Source of the DNA: Eustoma russellianum
Taxonomy: Eukaryota > Streptophyta > Magnoliopsida > Gentianales > Gentianaceae
NCBI GenBank assembly: GCA_036186865.1
Contig: AP025053.1
Coordinates: 11,287,403 to 11,351,402, forward strand
DNA: 64,000 bases
Direction of reading: 5' to 3'
In this document: positions 11,116 to 22,000 of the stretch, one piece after another
How positions within the stretch are numbered: position 1 is the stretch's first letter
Layout of the letters: each line of letters opens with the position of its first letter
The notes under the pieces: model-generated
What the model saw: only the letters and a program-made list of their open reading frames with translations
The model's database searches: none
What the model was told of the DNA's origin: nothing
Translations under genes and position numbers: made by a program

Positions 11116-11474
11116 ACACATGCTGAAAATTTCAGCATGTGTACTTAAGGGTGGCCGAATTTCCTCTCCAAAATTAGACAAATTTTGTGTCTTGAATTAT
11201 GTGATTGGTTGAAGGAGAATTGGAAGTAATTTGAATAGGATATGAAGTCATAAATTGTGATATCTTGAATATCACACATGCTGGAAAAAAATTTCAGCAT
11301 GTGTATGAATGTATCTAGGCGAAATAATGGGCATGTTAGTGTCCAAATTCATTTCCAAAATTGATAAGGATATTGCCTACTAATTGATGATTAATTTTTG
11401 GAGAAAAATAAAAGAAAATTTGGTAGTAATTTGAAATGGAGTATCATGTATCACATGCTGAAATTTCAGCATGT
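11116..11474. repeat. Three dispersed ACATGCTGAAA palindromes in D
   Basis: Near-identical palindromes lie at 11116-11142 (13-bp perfect arms, 1-nt spacer), 11274-11304 (10-bp arms with a longer A-rich centre) and 11453-11474 (perfect 22 bp, no spacer). Intervening sequence is only loosely alike (for example GGTAGTAATTTGAA against GGAAGTAATTTGAA), so they look like diverged direct repeats of roughly 160-180 bp whose palindromes have stayed intact. Confidence 0.85.
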
Positions 11475-11794
11475 CAACTACTCATTATGGCCGATGTTAT
11501 CACCTTGTGTGGAGAAATATTATCTTGCTTGATTTGGATGATAATCTTATGAGTTATGGCAACTAATTTATGTTGATTTTGGCACATGCTTTTAGTGGAA
11601 TTTTCAGATTTTCCAAGTCATCAAATGATGACAACATTCAACCAATCATGAAGTGCCAAGTAAGCAAAGGTTAAATGATCATCCAATGAGAAGGTGCCAA
11701 GTAAGCAAGATCATGTCACAATGATGCCACACATTCTCCCAAGGACTTAGAAGACAATTTTCAAGAGGAGAAAGACCTAAGGGGGGACGGCTAT

Positions 11795-14700
11795 TGTTGT
11801 AACCCAATAAGAGAATCCTTCTTGTACCTGAGGTTGAGTTAGTGAAAATGTGACAATATACGCTTGCAATTGTAATTGATTAAGTCAATGATCCTTATTA
11901 TAAAGTATATCACGAAGAGTACTATGTGCATTACAAGAAAGGATTCAATTTTCCCATGGCCTTTTAGGGTTTCAGCCAAATAGCAAAGAAAGGCTATTTC
12001 TTAAATCACACTTTAAGAAATAAACCATGGAATTGATATGTAATTTTTAGAAAAAAAATAACAAAGGGGGGAACATAGGATTTACTAAGGCTTAGTTGGG
12101 GTCATTAAAGACCCCAACCGCCGGGTGGTTTAAGAGAGGAGGGGGGAGGCTAATTAAGAAAAGGGTTGCTTGAATTAATGAGATATAACCTAACTAGACC
12201 TAAAAGAAACTAGGGTTAGTCAAAAGTAACTATGATTAGCATAAAGTAACCGGAGTTAGTAGTAAAGAAACCTTGGTTAACCAAAAGTAACCAAGGTTAA
12301 GAAACCTAATTTGAGTAGCTAAGGCAAAAAAAAACCCTCACCCCACCCTTATACCCAACGGCTAAACCTAGCCAAAAGAACAAGAATTCCCTCCAAAAAT
12401 ACACTTGAGAACTCTCTAGGCTTTTCAAACATTCCAAAGAACTTCAAGTGAGCTTCTTCTCTTCCTTTCTCTTCCAACCCCACGGCCAAGAGGGCAACCA
12501 AGAAGGATTAGGTTCTTCCAAAGCTAAGTGGCATTAGGTAAGTGTTCTTAGCCTTTTGAGAAGATATTTACACTTTCATGAAGATGAAACTCATGGTGTT
12601 ATCTCTTTGCCCCAAACCGTGACCTTTAATGGTCTCTAGGCTCAAGGACCTCAAGCTTTCAAGGGCTCTATCTTAGAGAAGCTTGGATACTACTCAAACT
12701 CTTTTTTTGGTAAGCCACTTAGCTCTTTTTCTAAAAGGACATTGAGTTAAAGATATAGACTAACTATGCTCCTTTCTTTCTCTCCACCACCTGGGAATGC
12801 TTGTGTAGAGAAGAGAAAGATTTCACCTACTTACACCTTTCCAAGAAGAGTAAGCAAAGAAGGCAAGTACACTATACTTTTTATGGTTTGGATGTGAAAG
12901 TGTGTGCATGAATGGCTAGATGTACTTAAGATTTAATCTTAGTTGTAAAATAATAAGTCGAATGCCCACAACTTTCGGCCTAAGCCATTTGGGTGTGTAG
13001 GAGTGAGATCTTGTTCCAAAGATGTGTTCTTTGTGGATTACATGCATTATTATGGGCTAATCTAGGCTAGATGTGTTAAAGATACTCTCTTTTCATGATA
13101 AGAAGCTCACGGTAGGAGGGTTAAAGGAGACATGTGTGATTCTACATGAAAAATGCCAACTTAGTGAAGAAGTGGAGACAAGCTTTTGTTCTTGTTGTGT
13201 GTTAAGCCTAATATGCTCTTGGTTACTTCATTTTCTTGCATGCACCGAAGGATGAGACTGTTGGTGAAGGGTGCGTGTGTTCATCCCAAAATTTTTGCTA
13301 AGTGTGGGTGACAAAAATGTAAGCTATGGACATTTAGGAAGAACATATGATCACTAGAATATTTCTGGAGCTGGACCAAAATTTTGGGCTGTAATGAAAG
13401 ACCAGAAAAAGGACCTTAAGAACCTTCAATTCCATTGATTTTTGGTATGCTATTAGTTTTATGTGTTTGTTAGATGTGAGAGTTGGAATCTCATTAAAAA
13501 GAGCCACAGTTTATTTTTAATGAATTATCTACTGAGATTGGTCCTGCTGGAAAATGTTATACTGGACAGAATTTAAGAAACGTGTTTGGTAGCCTAAATA
13601 TGGGCCTTAGAGGTGTGCAAATCAACTAATTTTCGGTATGATACCAACCTCATGAATAAAGCAAAAGTGGCAGTTAAAATTTTGTCAAAATAAGTTGTGG
13701 TTTATTTTTAATTAATTTTCTAGTAAAACGGGTCAAACTGAAATGTGCTGGATGGACCGAATTTGTGTAACAAGTTGCATGATCTGGAACAGGGCCTTAG
13801 AAAGTTGTATTTGGGCTAAATTTTGACAGGATGCTAGCCCAATGAGTTTATTAAGATGGAGAGTTGGAATTTCCAGAAAAAGGTTAAAGGATTGGTCACA
13901 ATAAATTTTGTAATAAAATATGGTCATTCCAGAATTCAGGTTACACCGTTTCATGAAAAAGCGCAAACGAGTCCCTTATCAACATCGTAATTCCACAACG
14001 CATGCATGGCATTCACTTATGACATTTATGGAGAAAAATATGTGAACCAATGGGTCTAAAATGTGCATTTCGGAGGGGAATTCCTAAAGAGAAGTAGACG
14101 CTACTAAGCTGGAAATTTCCAGCATGGCGACGAAATGTGTTCATTCGTGTACGTCATGCATTATGCCGTCGTTTGCACGTTACATGTCATGCATTGCATC
14201 ATCGTCACATACATGATTTACAGCATGTCTTTTTATGAGAAAGAAGGATGAAAAGCGTTTTCAAAAGATGATTTTGTTGTGCAAAGAATCATTCCCCACC
14301 GGTACCGTGTGTGAGTATGAACTTGGCCAGTATGAACCCGCTCAGATCCGGGTTAAGCGATCTGACAGTATGACCGTGCAGGCCCGGAAAATAATAGGCC
14401 TGATGATGATGATGATGATGATGATGACCGTGCGGGTCCGGAAAAGAATAGACCCGCCAAGTATGATGACGTTACCGTTCCGGATCCGGGAATAATAGAT
14501 TCGAAGGGGAGAAGTTACTGCCTCAGATCCAGGAAGATAGATCTGAACACTCTATTGTTTTACGATGATGATGATTTTAAAGAAAGCATGAAAGATCATA
14601 TTTCATTTTATCTCGATGCATCACACGTACATATGCATGCATAATACATTCATGTAGCAACATATGAGATTTAAGTTGTGATGACTTTGTAGACCCTAAG

Positions 14701-14969
14701 TGATGATTCATATTGTGTTATTCATCGATACGAGTTACAGTCTCTTAATGTTTTATTCTACTGTGAGTGGTGATTTTAATTAAGTTATGATCTTGTCGCA
14801 TTAAGTGATGATCCCTATCGAATATTGGTCGGAGGACAGGTATGCTTCTAAACCAAAATTTTTGGGGTTCGGTTCTTGTTCGCACTTTCCATTTAACCCA
14901 CGATTATTATAGTATACTTGCTGGTGACGTTGTCACTCACCCTATTTTTTCTCTCCAGAGGGGCAGGGG
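11795..14969 (+). repeat. A 5' LTR, left part
   Basis: Begins TGTTGTAACCCAATAAGAG and aligns closely with 30545-33692. It holds a leader region rich in pyrimidines, a strong donor-like ATTAG|GTAAGTG at 12538, several GTAACC-type short repeats near 12180-12310, the GACCGTGC minisatellite (one copy plus ATG triplets, 14364-14460) and an acceptor-like CTCTCCAG ending at 14958. It is cut at 14969 by B. With 25109-25481 the LTR totals about 3.55 kb. Confidence 0.92.
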
Positions 14970-15930
14970 TGTCATACCCCGTGACTTTTAAGCGCAACTT
15001 TCAATATGTTAGGTCAACCTTAAACGCAATTTAATTAATGAGGTAGGATGTGCGACTTAGTTACTTAAAATATAGTAAAAATAAGAAGAGGGGTTAAAAG
15101 TAGAATTAAAGGTAATTAAGGGAAATTACCTAAAAGGTCCCTACTAGGAGATAGGGGAGTTACCAAAATTTAGTATAACTCCCCATCTCAGCCTAATGGG
15201 ACGGTTATACCATCAAAAAGAAGAGGGGAAAACCGCAGGAAAAGAGAAAGAAGAGAAAAGGAGAGGAAGAAGAACAAGAGAAGAAGGAAAAGGAAGGAAA
15301 AGGCCAATCTAGATTCAATCCTTATCAAGATTCTGCCGTAAATTCGTAAGGCTAACTAGAAACAAAGGCAAGTAATCTTTCTATACGCTTTACACAAATT
15401 TTGATACTTTAGGCCCTATGTTCTTAGAAAGAGAAAACTTGAATCACACATTAGTAATCTTGTCTTGTCTATGTTAAATGCTTTATTATATGTAAGTTTT
15501 GTTTCTAGCTGCGTAAAGTCTTGTTCTTTGGGCCATATTTCTGAAAATAGTTGTGTGGTGCTTTGTTGTTTGTCAAGCATGCCCATGAAAGTGTATATTT
15601 TGATGTGCTTATTGTCTTGTTCTATTCTTGTGTTGATTGTCTACACTTAGACATTTGAGAGTAAGTGCAGGGAATTGAAGGATGAGTGATGGCATTGCTG
15701 TAGACTTGTTGTGTTGGGAATGTTGATGATAACTTTTGAAGGTGGTGAATGATTGAAGGTTAAGAGTGGATATTGTTAGACATAACTAAGCATCAATTCA
15801 TGATTAGATGTGTGTTAAGAACGATGAATCTAGATGGTAAGATGGATCTTGAGAGGTTTAACATGAAAGGGTTTAAGGAGGAAGATGATGGGAGGATGTT
15901 ACTACAGGAAAACTGCAGTTTAGAACCATC

Positions 15931-16230
15931 AAAACACTTCGAACACCTACATTAGGCGCTCTATGTCACATTAGGCGCCCAATGTAGCGTTCAATGTGTC
16001 CTGAAGCATCCCCGAACACTTCGAACACCTACATTAGGCGCTTCATGTCACATTAGGCGCCTAATGTAGCGTTCAATGTCACATTAGGCGCTTCATGTAG
16101 GCGTTCAATATCTACGGCACATCCCCGAACACTTCGAACGCCTAGTATAGGCGCTCTATGTCACTTTAGGCGCCTCATGTGGCGTTCCAAGTATACTGGA
16201 AGTCTTTTTGACCCTTTAGGCGCCCTATGT
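15931..16230. repeat. AGGCGC higher-order array in B 5' LTR
   Basis: About nine copies of a short module (CACATTAGGCGC followed by TTCATGT or CTATGT) alternate with longer CCGAACACTTCGAACACCTA modules, giving a higher-order repeat. CGAACACTTCG is itself a short inverted repeat. The same array is in the 3' LTR at about 23445-23745 with a few substitutions. Confidence 0.85.
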
Positions 16231-16587
16231 ACGTGTAGTAACCTTATACACTTCTTTTGAACATGAAACGCAAAGGTATTTGAGGTGTAATTGAGGTCTA
16301 GATGGTAAGTTTGATCAATTAAGAATAAGATTGAATCCTGAGTGAATTAGTAAGACGAATGGGCTTGGAAAGATACGAACATGGAGTGTTTGAGGTGCAA
16401 GACTGTATACTTGATATGTATGATGTATGTGTGTGTGTGTTACATGTTTGATACGAAGTTACATGTGCATCCTGTATCATGACATGGGCACTTGCATTTG
16501 ATTTGAGATTTGCTTTGCAAAAGAACATGTGTTTACAAGAAAGGTGTAAAGTTTTCGAAAGACAAAATGGCTGCTGGTTGATCGCAG

Positions 16588-16820
16588 GGTATAAAGTCAC
16601 GCCTGCGAAAGCAAGGTATAAAAGCGTGATCTGTGAATCAACAGCAGGGTATAAAGTATTTTATGGGGCCGTGGACCTATCAGCACGGATATATGATATA
16701 AGTAATGGGGCCGTGGACCTTTCAGCACGGATATATGATATATGTAATGGGGCCGTGGACCTTTCAGCATGGGGTATAAAGTTCTGTTTGCTGTGGACTG
16801 ATCACCCACAGGGTATAAAG
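16588..16820 (+). promoter_or_regulatory. Array of TATAAAG boxes in B 5' LTR
   Basis: Five GGTATAAA(A)G sequences occur within 233 bp (16588, about 16614, 16648, 16772, 16811), interleaved with three copies of a module GGGGCCGTGGACCTTTCAGC followed by ACGGATATATGATAT. TATAAA is the plant core promoter element, so this is the likely promoter region of B, with several possible start sites. The 3' LTR repeats it at about 24111-24352. Function is inferred from motif only. Confidence 0.5.
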
Positions 16821-17580
16821 TTCTGCTACGCGAAGAATATGATATGTAAAGTGATGAAATGCTTTGTGAAATGACATGCATGACATGTTTATGAAAGAAG
16901 ACATATGCATGAGTGTTGTGTGTGATTTTAAAGAAGTACATGCATCATGATACACGAAGTATAAGACTTGATATGCAAGAAACGTGGTTAGATTATGACT
17001 TGTTTATGTGATACGTTGTTTTAATACATGCTTGTTCTCGTACCCGTGTACCATATATGTGCTTTATCTGTTTTGAGAAATTCTTATTGAGATGCTATTT
17101 ATTAACCCGAGCACCTATATTTTGGGCAATGATTTATACACTGGTGACTCGTCGTGTGTGATTCCGTAAGGTGTATAGACGGGTTACTTGCTGGCGATAA
17201 TTTCGCTAAGAACAGTTCTCTATTCCTTTTCAGGTGAGCCTGAATATGAGTTGATATTTATCGAGGACGATGGCGAGTGGGCTCAGTGGGAAGACGGACA
17301 TGGGAATAGATAGATGCTGGATTATTTTCTTGAGATTGGAAACTCAATGTTATTATGTCGTTCTGACATTTGTGTTAGCTAGAAGACCAAACACTTTTTA
17401 ATTCCGCTGCATTTTCTGGTTTTAATGACGATGAAGTTTTAAATTTATCAATGTTTCCGCTGATTTATCTTTCGTCATAGATGATGTATGCTTGATCCGC
17501 TTTGACGCTTCGTAGTTCTCATAGTAGACTACGGCGGGTGCACTGGTTCCGATGACGGTATCGGGCCGGGGCGCTACAGG

Positions 17581-17592
17581 TGGTATCAGAGA
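17581..17592 (+). other. B primer binding site
   Basis: TGGTATCAGAGA starts 2 bp after the 5' LTR. Eleven bases match the complement of the 3' end of plant initiator tRNA-Met (TGGTATCAGAGC); the twelfth differs. This is where minus-strand DNA synthesis starts. Confidence 0.9.
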
Positions 17593-17860
17593 CAAGGCTT
17601 CAGATCTATCTCGGAAACTTAGGTTCATGATCTTTTAGACACCTAAGTTATGATTCTCCCTCAAGGTCGATCCTTAGTTATAAGTACTGATTTCGTTAGT
17701 GTTTAAGTATCATCTGGGTTGGGTGTGTGCGAGCGCATTTATCATCTAATTTCGTATTAGTAGTTGTACTATATACCTCACCCATTTGTACGTGTTCAAG
17801 CTTTCAGTAACCCCTTGTATTTACTGAATGCTAATGCAATGTTGACCTTTTCAGAGAAAT

Positions 17861-18946
17861 ATGCCTCCAAGAAGAGATAACACAGGCAACTCTGGCAATG
17901 GACAGGAGAACCAGCCACCACAAGTTGTTTTACCCCAGGTGCTCACTGATGCACTGACGGTGATTGCACAAGGGTATGTGCAACAGCATCAGCCTCCGCC
18001 TCCGCCTCCACCACAGCATAACATCAGGTTCTTTTATGGAGAGATGAGGAAGATGAGGGTGCCGGAGTTCGGTGGATGTACTGATCCTGAGGAGGCTCAG
18101 CACTGGTTGGCTGAGGTAGAGAAATGTTTTAGGCTAGTGCAAGTACCGAATGAGATAAAGGTTGAGGTGGCCACGCCCCTTCTAAGTGGCAAGGCTGGCG
18201 AATGGTGGGACGGAATGGTGTTGAGAATGACCCCACCAATCTCTTGGACTCAGTTTTGTGATGTTTTCCTGAAGTACTATGTACCGGAGACTGCGATATT
18301 GGACAAGATAAGAGCGTTTGACAGATTGGAGCAAGGAAGGATGACGGTGTCGGAGTATGCAGATCGTTTTCATGCTTTGGGTAAGTTTGCCCCTGCGATC
18401 ATGTCTGATAATTGTCTTAAGATGACGAAGTTTGAGAGGGGTTTGGACTCGAGGATACAATCAGCGATAGTGAATGCGGGGATGAAAACTTATGAGGATA
18501 TGCTAGATGCGTGTTTCCGTGTTGAGAGTGATTTCCGCCGAGTAGCGGCAAGAGCAGCTAACGCAGGAGGGTCTGATAGAGGCAAAAGGCCAAGAGAGGA
18601 TGTGAGAGTGGGTGGAAGACCCGGACGTTGGGTCAAGATTCCAAAAAGAGGTCCGGTTGGAAATTTTCAGAGACCTCCACCCCAGAACCAGGTGGCCCAG
18701 CAGGCTATGGGAGTATGTCCACACTGCAACAGGAACCACGTCGGAGAGTGTAGGAAAGTGGCTGGAGCATGCTTCCAATGCGGTCAAGTGGGCCATATGA
18801 TTAGAGACTATCCGGAGATGAAGAAGAATAATCCTGGGGAGGCGGCTCAGCAGCCGAGAGTGAAGCCCCGAGCAAATGCCCGTGTACATCTCATGACGGA
18901 CACAGATGTGCAGGAGGCTACTGATGTAGTAGCAGGTACCATTTGA
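17861..18946 (+). CDS. gag: B Gag polyprotein (361 aa)
   Basis: The one intact gene of the window. It encodes the structural protein that packages element RNA into virus-like particles. Residues 45-51 are a proline run; the retrotransposon Gag domain spans about 67-230 (WLAEVEKCF, GKAGEWWDG, TVSEYADRF, FERGLDSRI). A basic linker (240-270) leads to a zinc region: CPHCNRNHVGEC at 286-297, then C304, C307, H312 and Tyr317 where the knuckle should have its last Cys, so the CCHC finger is damaged. The ATG at 17861 is the first in frame and precedes MPPRR, usual for the family. The last residues and stop lie inside the intron-like segment from 18936; spliced RNA would run on into protease. Confidence 0.92.
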   Translation: MPPRRDNTGNSGNGQENQPPQVVLPQVLTDALTVIAQGYVQQHQPPPPPPPQHNIRFFYGEMRKMRVPEFGGCTDPEEAQHWLAEVEKCFRLVQVPNEIKVEVATPLLSGKAGEWWDGMVLRMTPPISWTQFCDVFLKYYVPETAILDKIRAFDRLEQGRMTVSEYADRFHALGKFAPAIMSDNCLKMTKFERGLDSRIQSAIVNAGMKTYEDMLDACFRVESDFRRVAARAANAGGSDRGKRPREDVRVGGRPGRWVKIPKRGPVGNFQRPPPQNQVAQQAMGVCPHCNRNHVGECRKVAGACFQCGQVGHMIRDYPEMKKNNPGEAAQQPRVKPRANARVHLMTDTDVQEATDVVAGTI

Positions 18947-19021
18947 ATTAAGTTTAAATCCTTAATGAATTAAGTGTTTATGTGTTTAACTTTTTGTGTG
19001 TAAAACTTTATATGGCCTTAG
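18936..19021 (+). other. B gag-protease intron (86 bp, phase 1)
   Basis: AGCAG|GTACC to CCTTAG|GTGCG. The segment is AT-rich, starts GT, ends AG, has several stops and a TTTAAC branch-like site. Removing it joins a Gly codon (G|GT) and continues in frame into ALVNK-type sequence leading to the protease. A (26983-27061) and C (60066-60146) have a segment at the same place and phase with different sequence. Retained, it ends Gag three residues after the donor. Confidence 0.75.
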
Positions 19022-22000
19022 GTGCGGTTTTAGTAAATAAGATGCCTGCCAATGTACTGTTCGATAGCGGCGCAAGCCACTCCTTTGTAGCGAAGAGATT
19101 CACTAAGCACCTTGGTAGTTTGTCTGAATGGTTAGAGACTCCGTATCGTGTTCAAGCGGCCAGAGATCAGGTTATGGTTTCGTATCAGCAGTATCGAGAT
19201 TGTGAGTTAGAGTTTGAAGGCCAAACATTCTCCGCCACACTGATCCCTATTCAGATGTACGATTTTGATGTTATATTGGGAATGGACGGGATGGCCAAGC
19301 ATCATGCCAATATTGATTGTCGATTGAAACAATTGACAATCAAGAACGCTAAGATGGAAAAGGTAACGTTTCAAGGGGAACCGGAACGAAAGAAAGTTCC
19401 TAAGAAGATGTATGTGTCGGTTGCACAAGCGTGCAAAGCCTTAAGGAAAGGTGCTGAGGGATTCCTAGTGTATGCAATGGATGTTACTCGGGAGGTATCG
19501 TCCCTTGAGCAAATTCCAGTGGTCAATGAATTTCCTGATGTGTTTCCGGAAGATTTACCAGGAGTACCACCCCCGAGGGAAGTGGAGTTCGAGATAAACT
19601 TGATTCCAGGAACAGAACCTATTTCTAAAGCTCCTTATAGAATGGCTCCGGCAGAATTGAGAGAGTTGAAGGAACAACTGCAGGAGTTATTGGACAAGAA
19701 GTTTATCCGCCCTAGTGTATCGCCCTGGGGAGCACCTGTTTTGTTTGTAAAGAAGAAAGATGGTAGCATGAGGCTTTGTATCAATTATAGAGAGTTGAAT
19801 AAAGTTACCATCAAGAATAAGTATCCCCTTCCACGAATTGAAGATTTGTTTGATCAACTCAAGGGCGCCAAGATTTTCTTTAAAATTGATCTCCGATCAG
19901 GGTATCATCAGTTGCGAGTGAAGGCCGAAGACATCGTGAAGACAGCCTTCCGCACAAGATATGGCCACTATGAGTTTTTGGTGATGCCGTTTGGATTAAC
20001 AAATGCCCCCGCAGCTTTTATGGATTTTATGAATACCGTCTTTCGAGAACAGTTGGACAAATTTGTTGTGGTATTCATACATGATATTCTGGTGTATTCC
20101 CCTGACGAACAAACTCACGCTGATCATTTGAGAACCGTTCTAGGTATTTTGAGGCAGAAACAACTATATGCTAAGTTTAGCAAGTGTGAATTTTGGTTAA
20201 GAAGTGTGGCTTTCCTAGGTCACGTGATATCAGAAGAGGGGATTGCTGTTGACCCGAAGAAGGTGGAAGCTATAACTGAATGGTCTAGACCTACCAACGT
20301 CACCGAAGTACGAAGTTTCTTGGGTCTAGCGGGTTATTACAGAAAGTTTGTGGAGGGATTCTCAAGAATTGCCGTACCTCTCAGTCGCCTTACCCAAAAG
20401 AAGTCCAAGTTTGAGTGGACGGCGGAATGCGATCAAAGTTTCACAGAGCTTAAGAAGAGATTAACGACAGCTCCAGTATTGGCTCAACCCTCCGGAACTG
20501 ATGGGTTTGTGATTTATAGTGATGCGTCAAAGAACGGCTTAGGCACGTAAACTATAGTATAAGGTTATGATCTTGTATACCCATTAAGCTTAGACTAATA
20601 CCTTGTTTGTAGGTTGCGTTCTAATGCAAAACGAATGAGTCATCGCATATGCCTCAAGACAGCTAAAGCCTTATGAACAAAACTATCCCACACATGATCT
20701 TGAACTTGCCGCGGTTGTGTTCGCCTTAAAGATCTGGCGGCATTATTTGTATGGAGAGAAGTGCGCGGTATTCACGGATCATAAGAGTTTAAAGTATTTG
20801 TTCTCACAGAAGGAATTGAATATGAGGCAGCGGAGGTGGTTGGAGTTGCTAAAAGACTATGATTTGACAATCCATTACCACCCAGGAAAGGCTAATAAGG
20901 TGGCAGATGCGTTGAGTAGGAAGTCAAGCCATACGCGACAATCACCATTGGAAAGAGAGATCGAGGAGTTTGGTTTAGATTTGATTGACTCCACAGTGAA
21001 AGTTTTGACAACATTGACTATCACACCAAGTTTGGTTGATCGGATAAAGGAGGCTCAGAAGGATGATAAGACCCTCACTGAAATAATGGAAAGAGTGAAA
21101 AATAGCCGAGTTGAAGGATTTCGGATCAAGGAGGATGGGAGCTTGTGGTTTAGAGAAAGATTATGCGTGCCTGATGTTGACGAACTCAGGAGGGAAGTGT
21201 TGCAAGAAGCTCACAACTCAAGGCTCTCCATACACCCTGGTAGCACCAAGATGTATAGAGATCTCAAGCAATATTATTGGTGGTCCGGAATGAAACGACA
21301 TGTCGCTGAATTTATTGAGAGGTGTTTGGTTTGTCAACAGGTCAAGGCGGAACACCAAAGGCCTGGTGGATTGCTAATGCCGTTGGAAATTCTGGAGTGG
21401 AAATGGGAACATGTCACGATGGATTTCGTAGCGGGATTACCAAAGACCAGAAGTGGATGTGACATGATTTGGGTCATCGTGGATCGTCTAACAAAGTCTG
21501 CACATTTCCTACCCGTTTCAAGTGAAGCACCACTTGACAAGCTAGTGAATGTATATATGGAGAATATTGTCAGCTTGCATGGTGTCCCGGTAAGTATAGT
21601 GTCTGACCGAGATTCACGGTTCACATCTAAGTTTTGGACAACATTTCAGAAAGCCATGGGTACAGAGTTAAGGTTGAGTACGGCGTATCATCCACAAACC
21701 GATGGACAGTCCGAGCGGACTATTCAGACCTTGGAAGATATGCTAAGGGCTTGCGTGTTGGATTTTAAAGGGAGTTGGGATGGAATGGTAAAGCTGATGG
21801 AGTTTTCTTATAATAATAGTTATCACAGCGCGATTGACATGGCTCCTTTTGAAGCTTTGTATGGAAGGAAATGTAGGTCTCCGGTTTATTGGGACGAAGT
21901 AGGCGTGAGGACCATCACCGGACCTGAACTATTGGAGAAGACGCTATAGAAGGTGAAAGTCATCCGGGAAAGACTCAAGACGGCTCAGGATCGCAATAAG

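Larger units (their letters stand above)
14970..17578 (+). repeat. B 5' LTR
   Basis: Starts TGTCATACCCCGTGAC and ends GGGGCGCTACA, followed by the primer site. It contains an AGGCGC-rich array (15931-16230), a TATAAAG-rich array (16588-16820), a donor-like AAAG|GCAAGTAA at 15368 and an acceptor-like CCTTTTCAG at 17233 followed by a short acidic frame ending TAG. Open frames of about 60 codons at 15465 and 15773 are copied in the 3' LTR simply because LTRs are copies; no domain is seen. Confidence 0.95.

Noticed and set aside
15465..15650. 61-codon frame identical in both B LTRs (also 22989-23174)
   Set aside because: Identity follows from LTR duplication at insertion. It has no domain and no match in other Tekay LTRs.
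17581..17592. tRNA gene at TGGTATCAGAG sites
   Set aside because: Only the 12-base complement of a tRNA 3' end is present, next to LTRs; no cloverleaf.
18503..18889. Antisense open frames across gag and pol (for example 18503-18889, 26548-26928)
   Set aside because: Shadows of the coding strand with no conserved motif.
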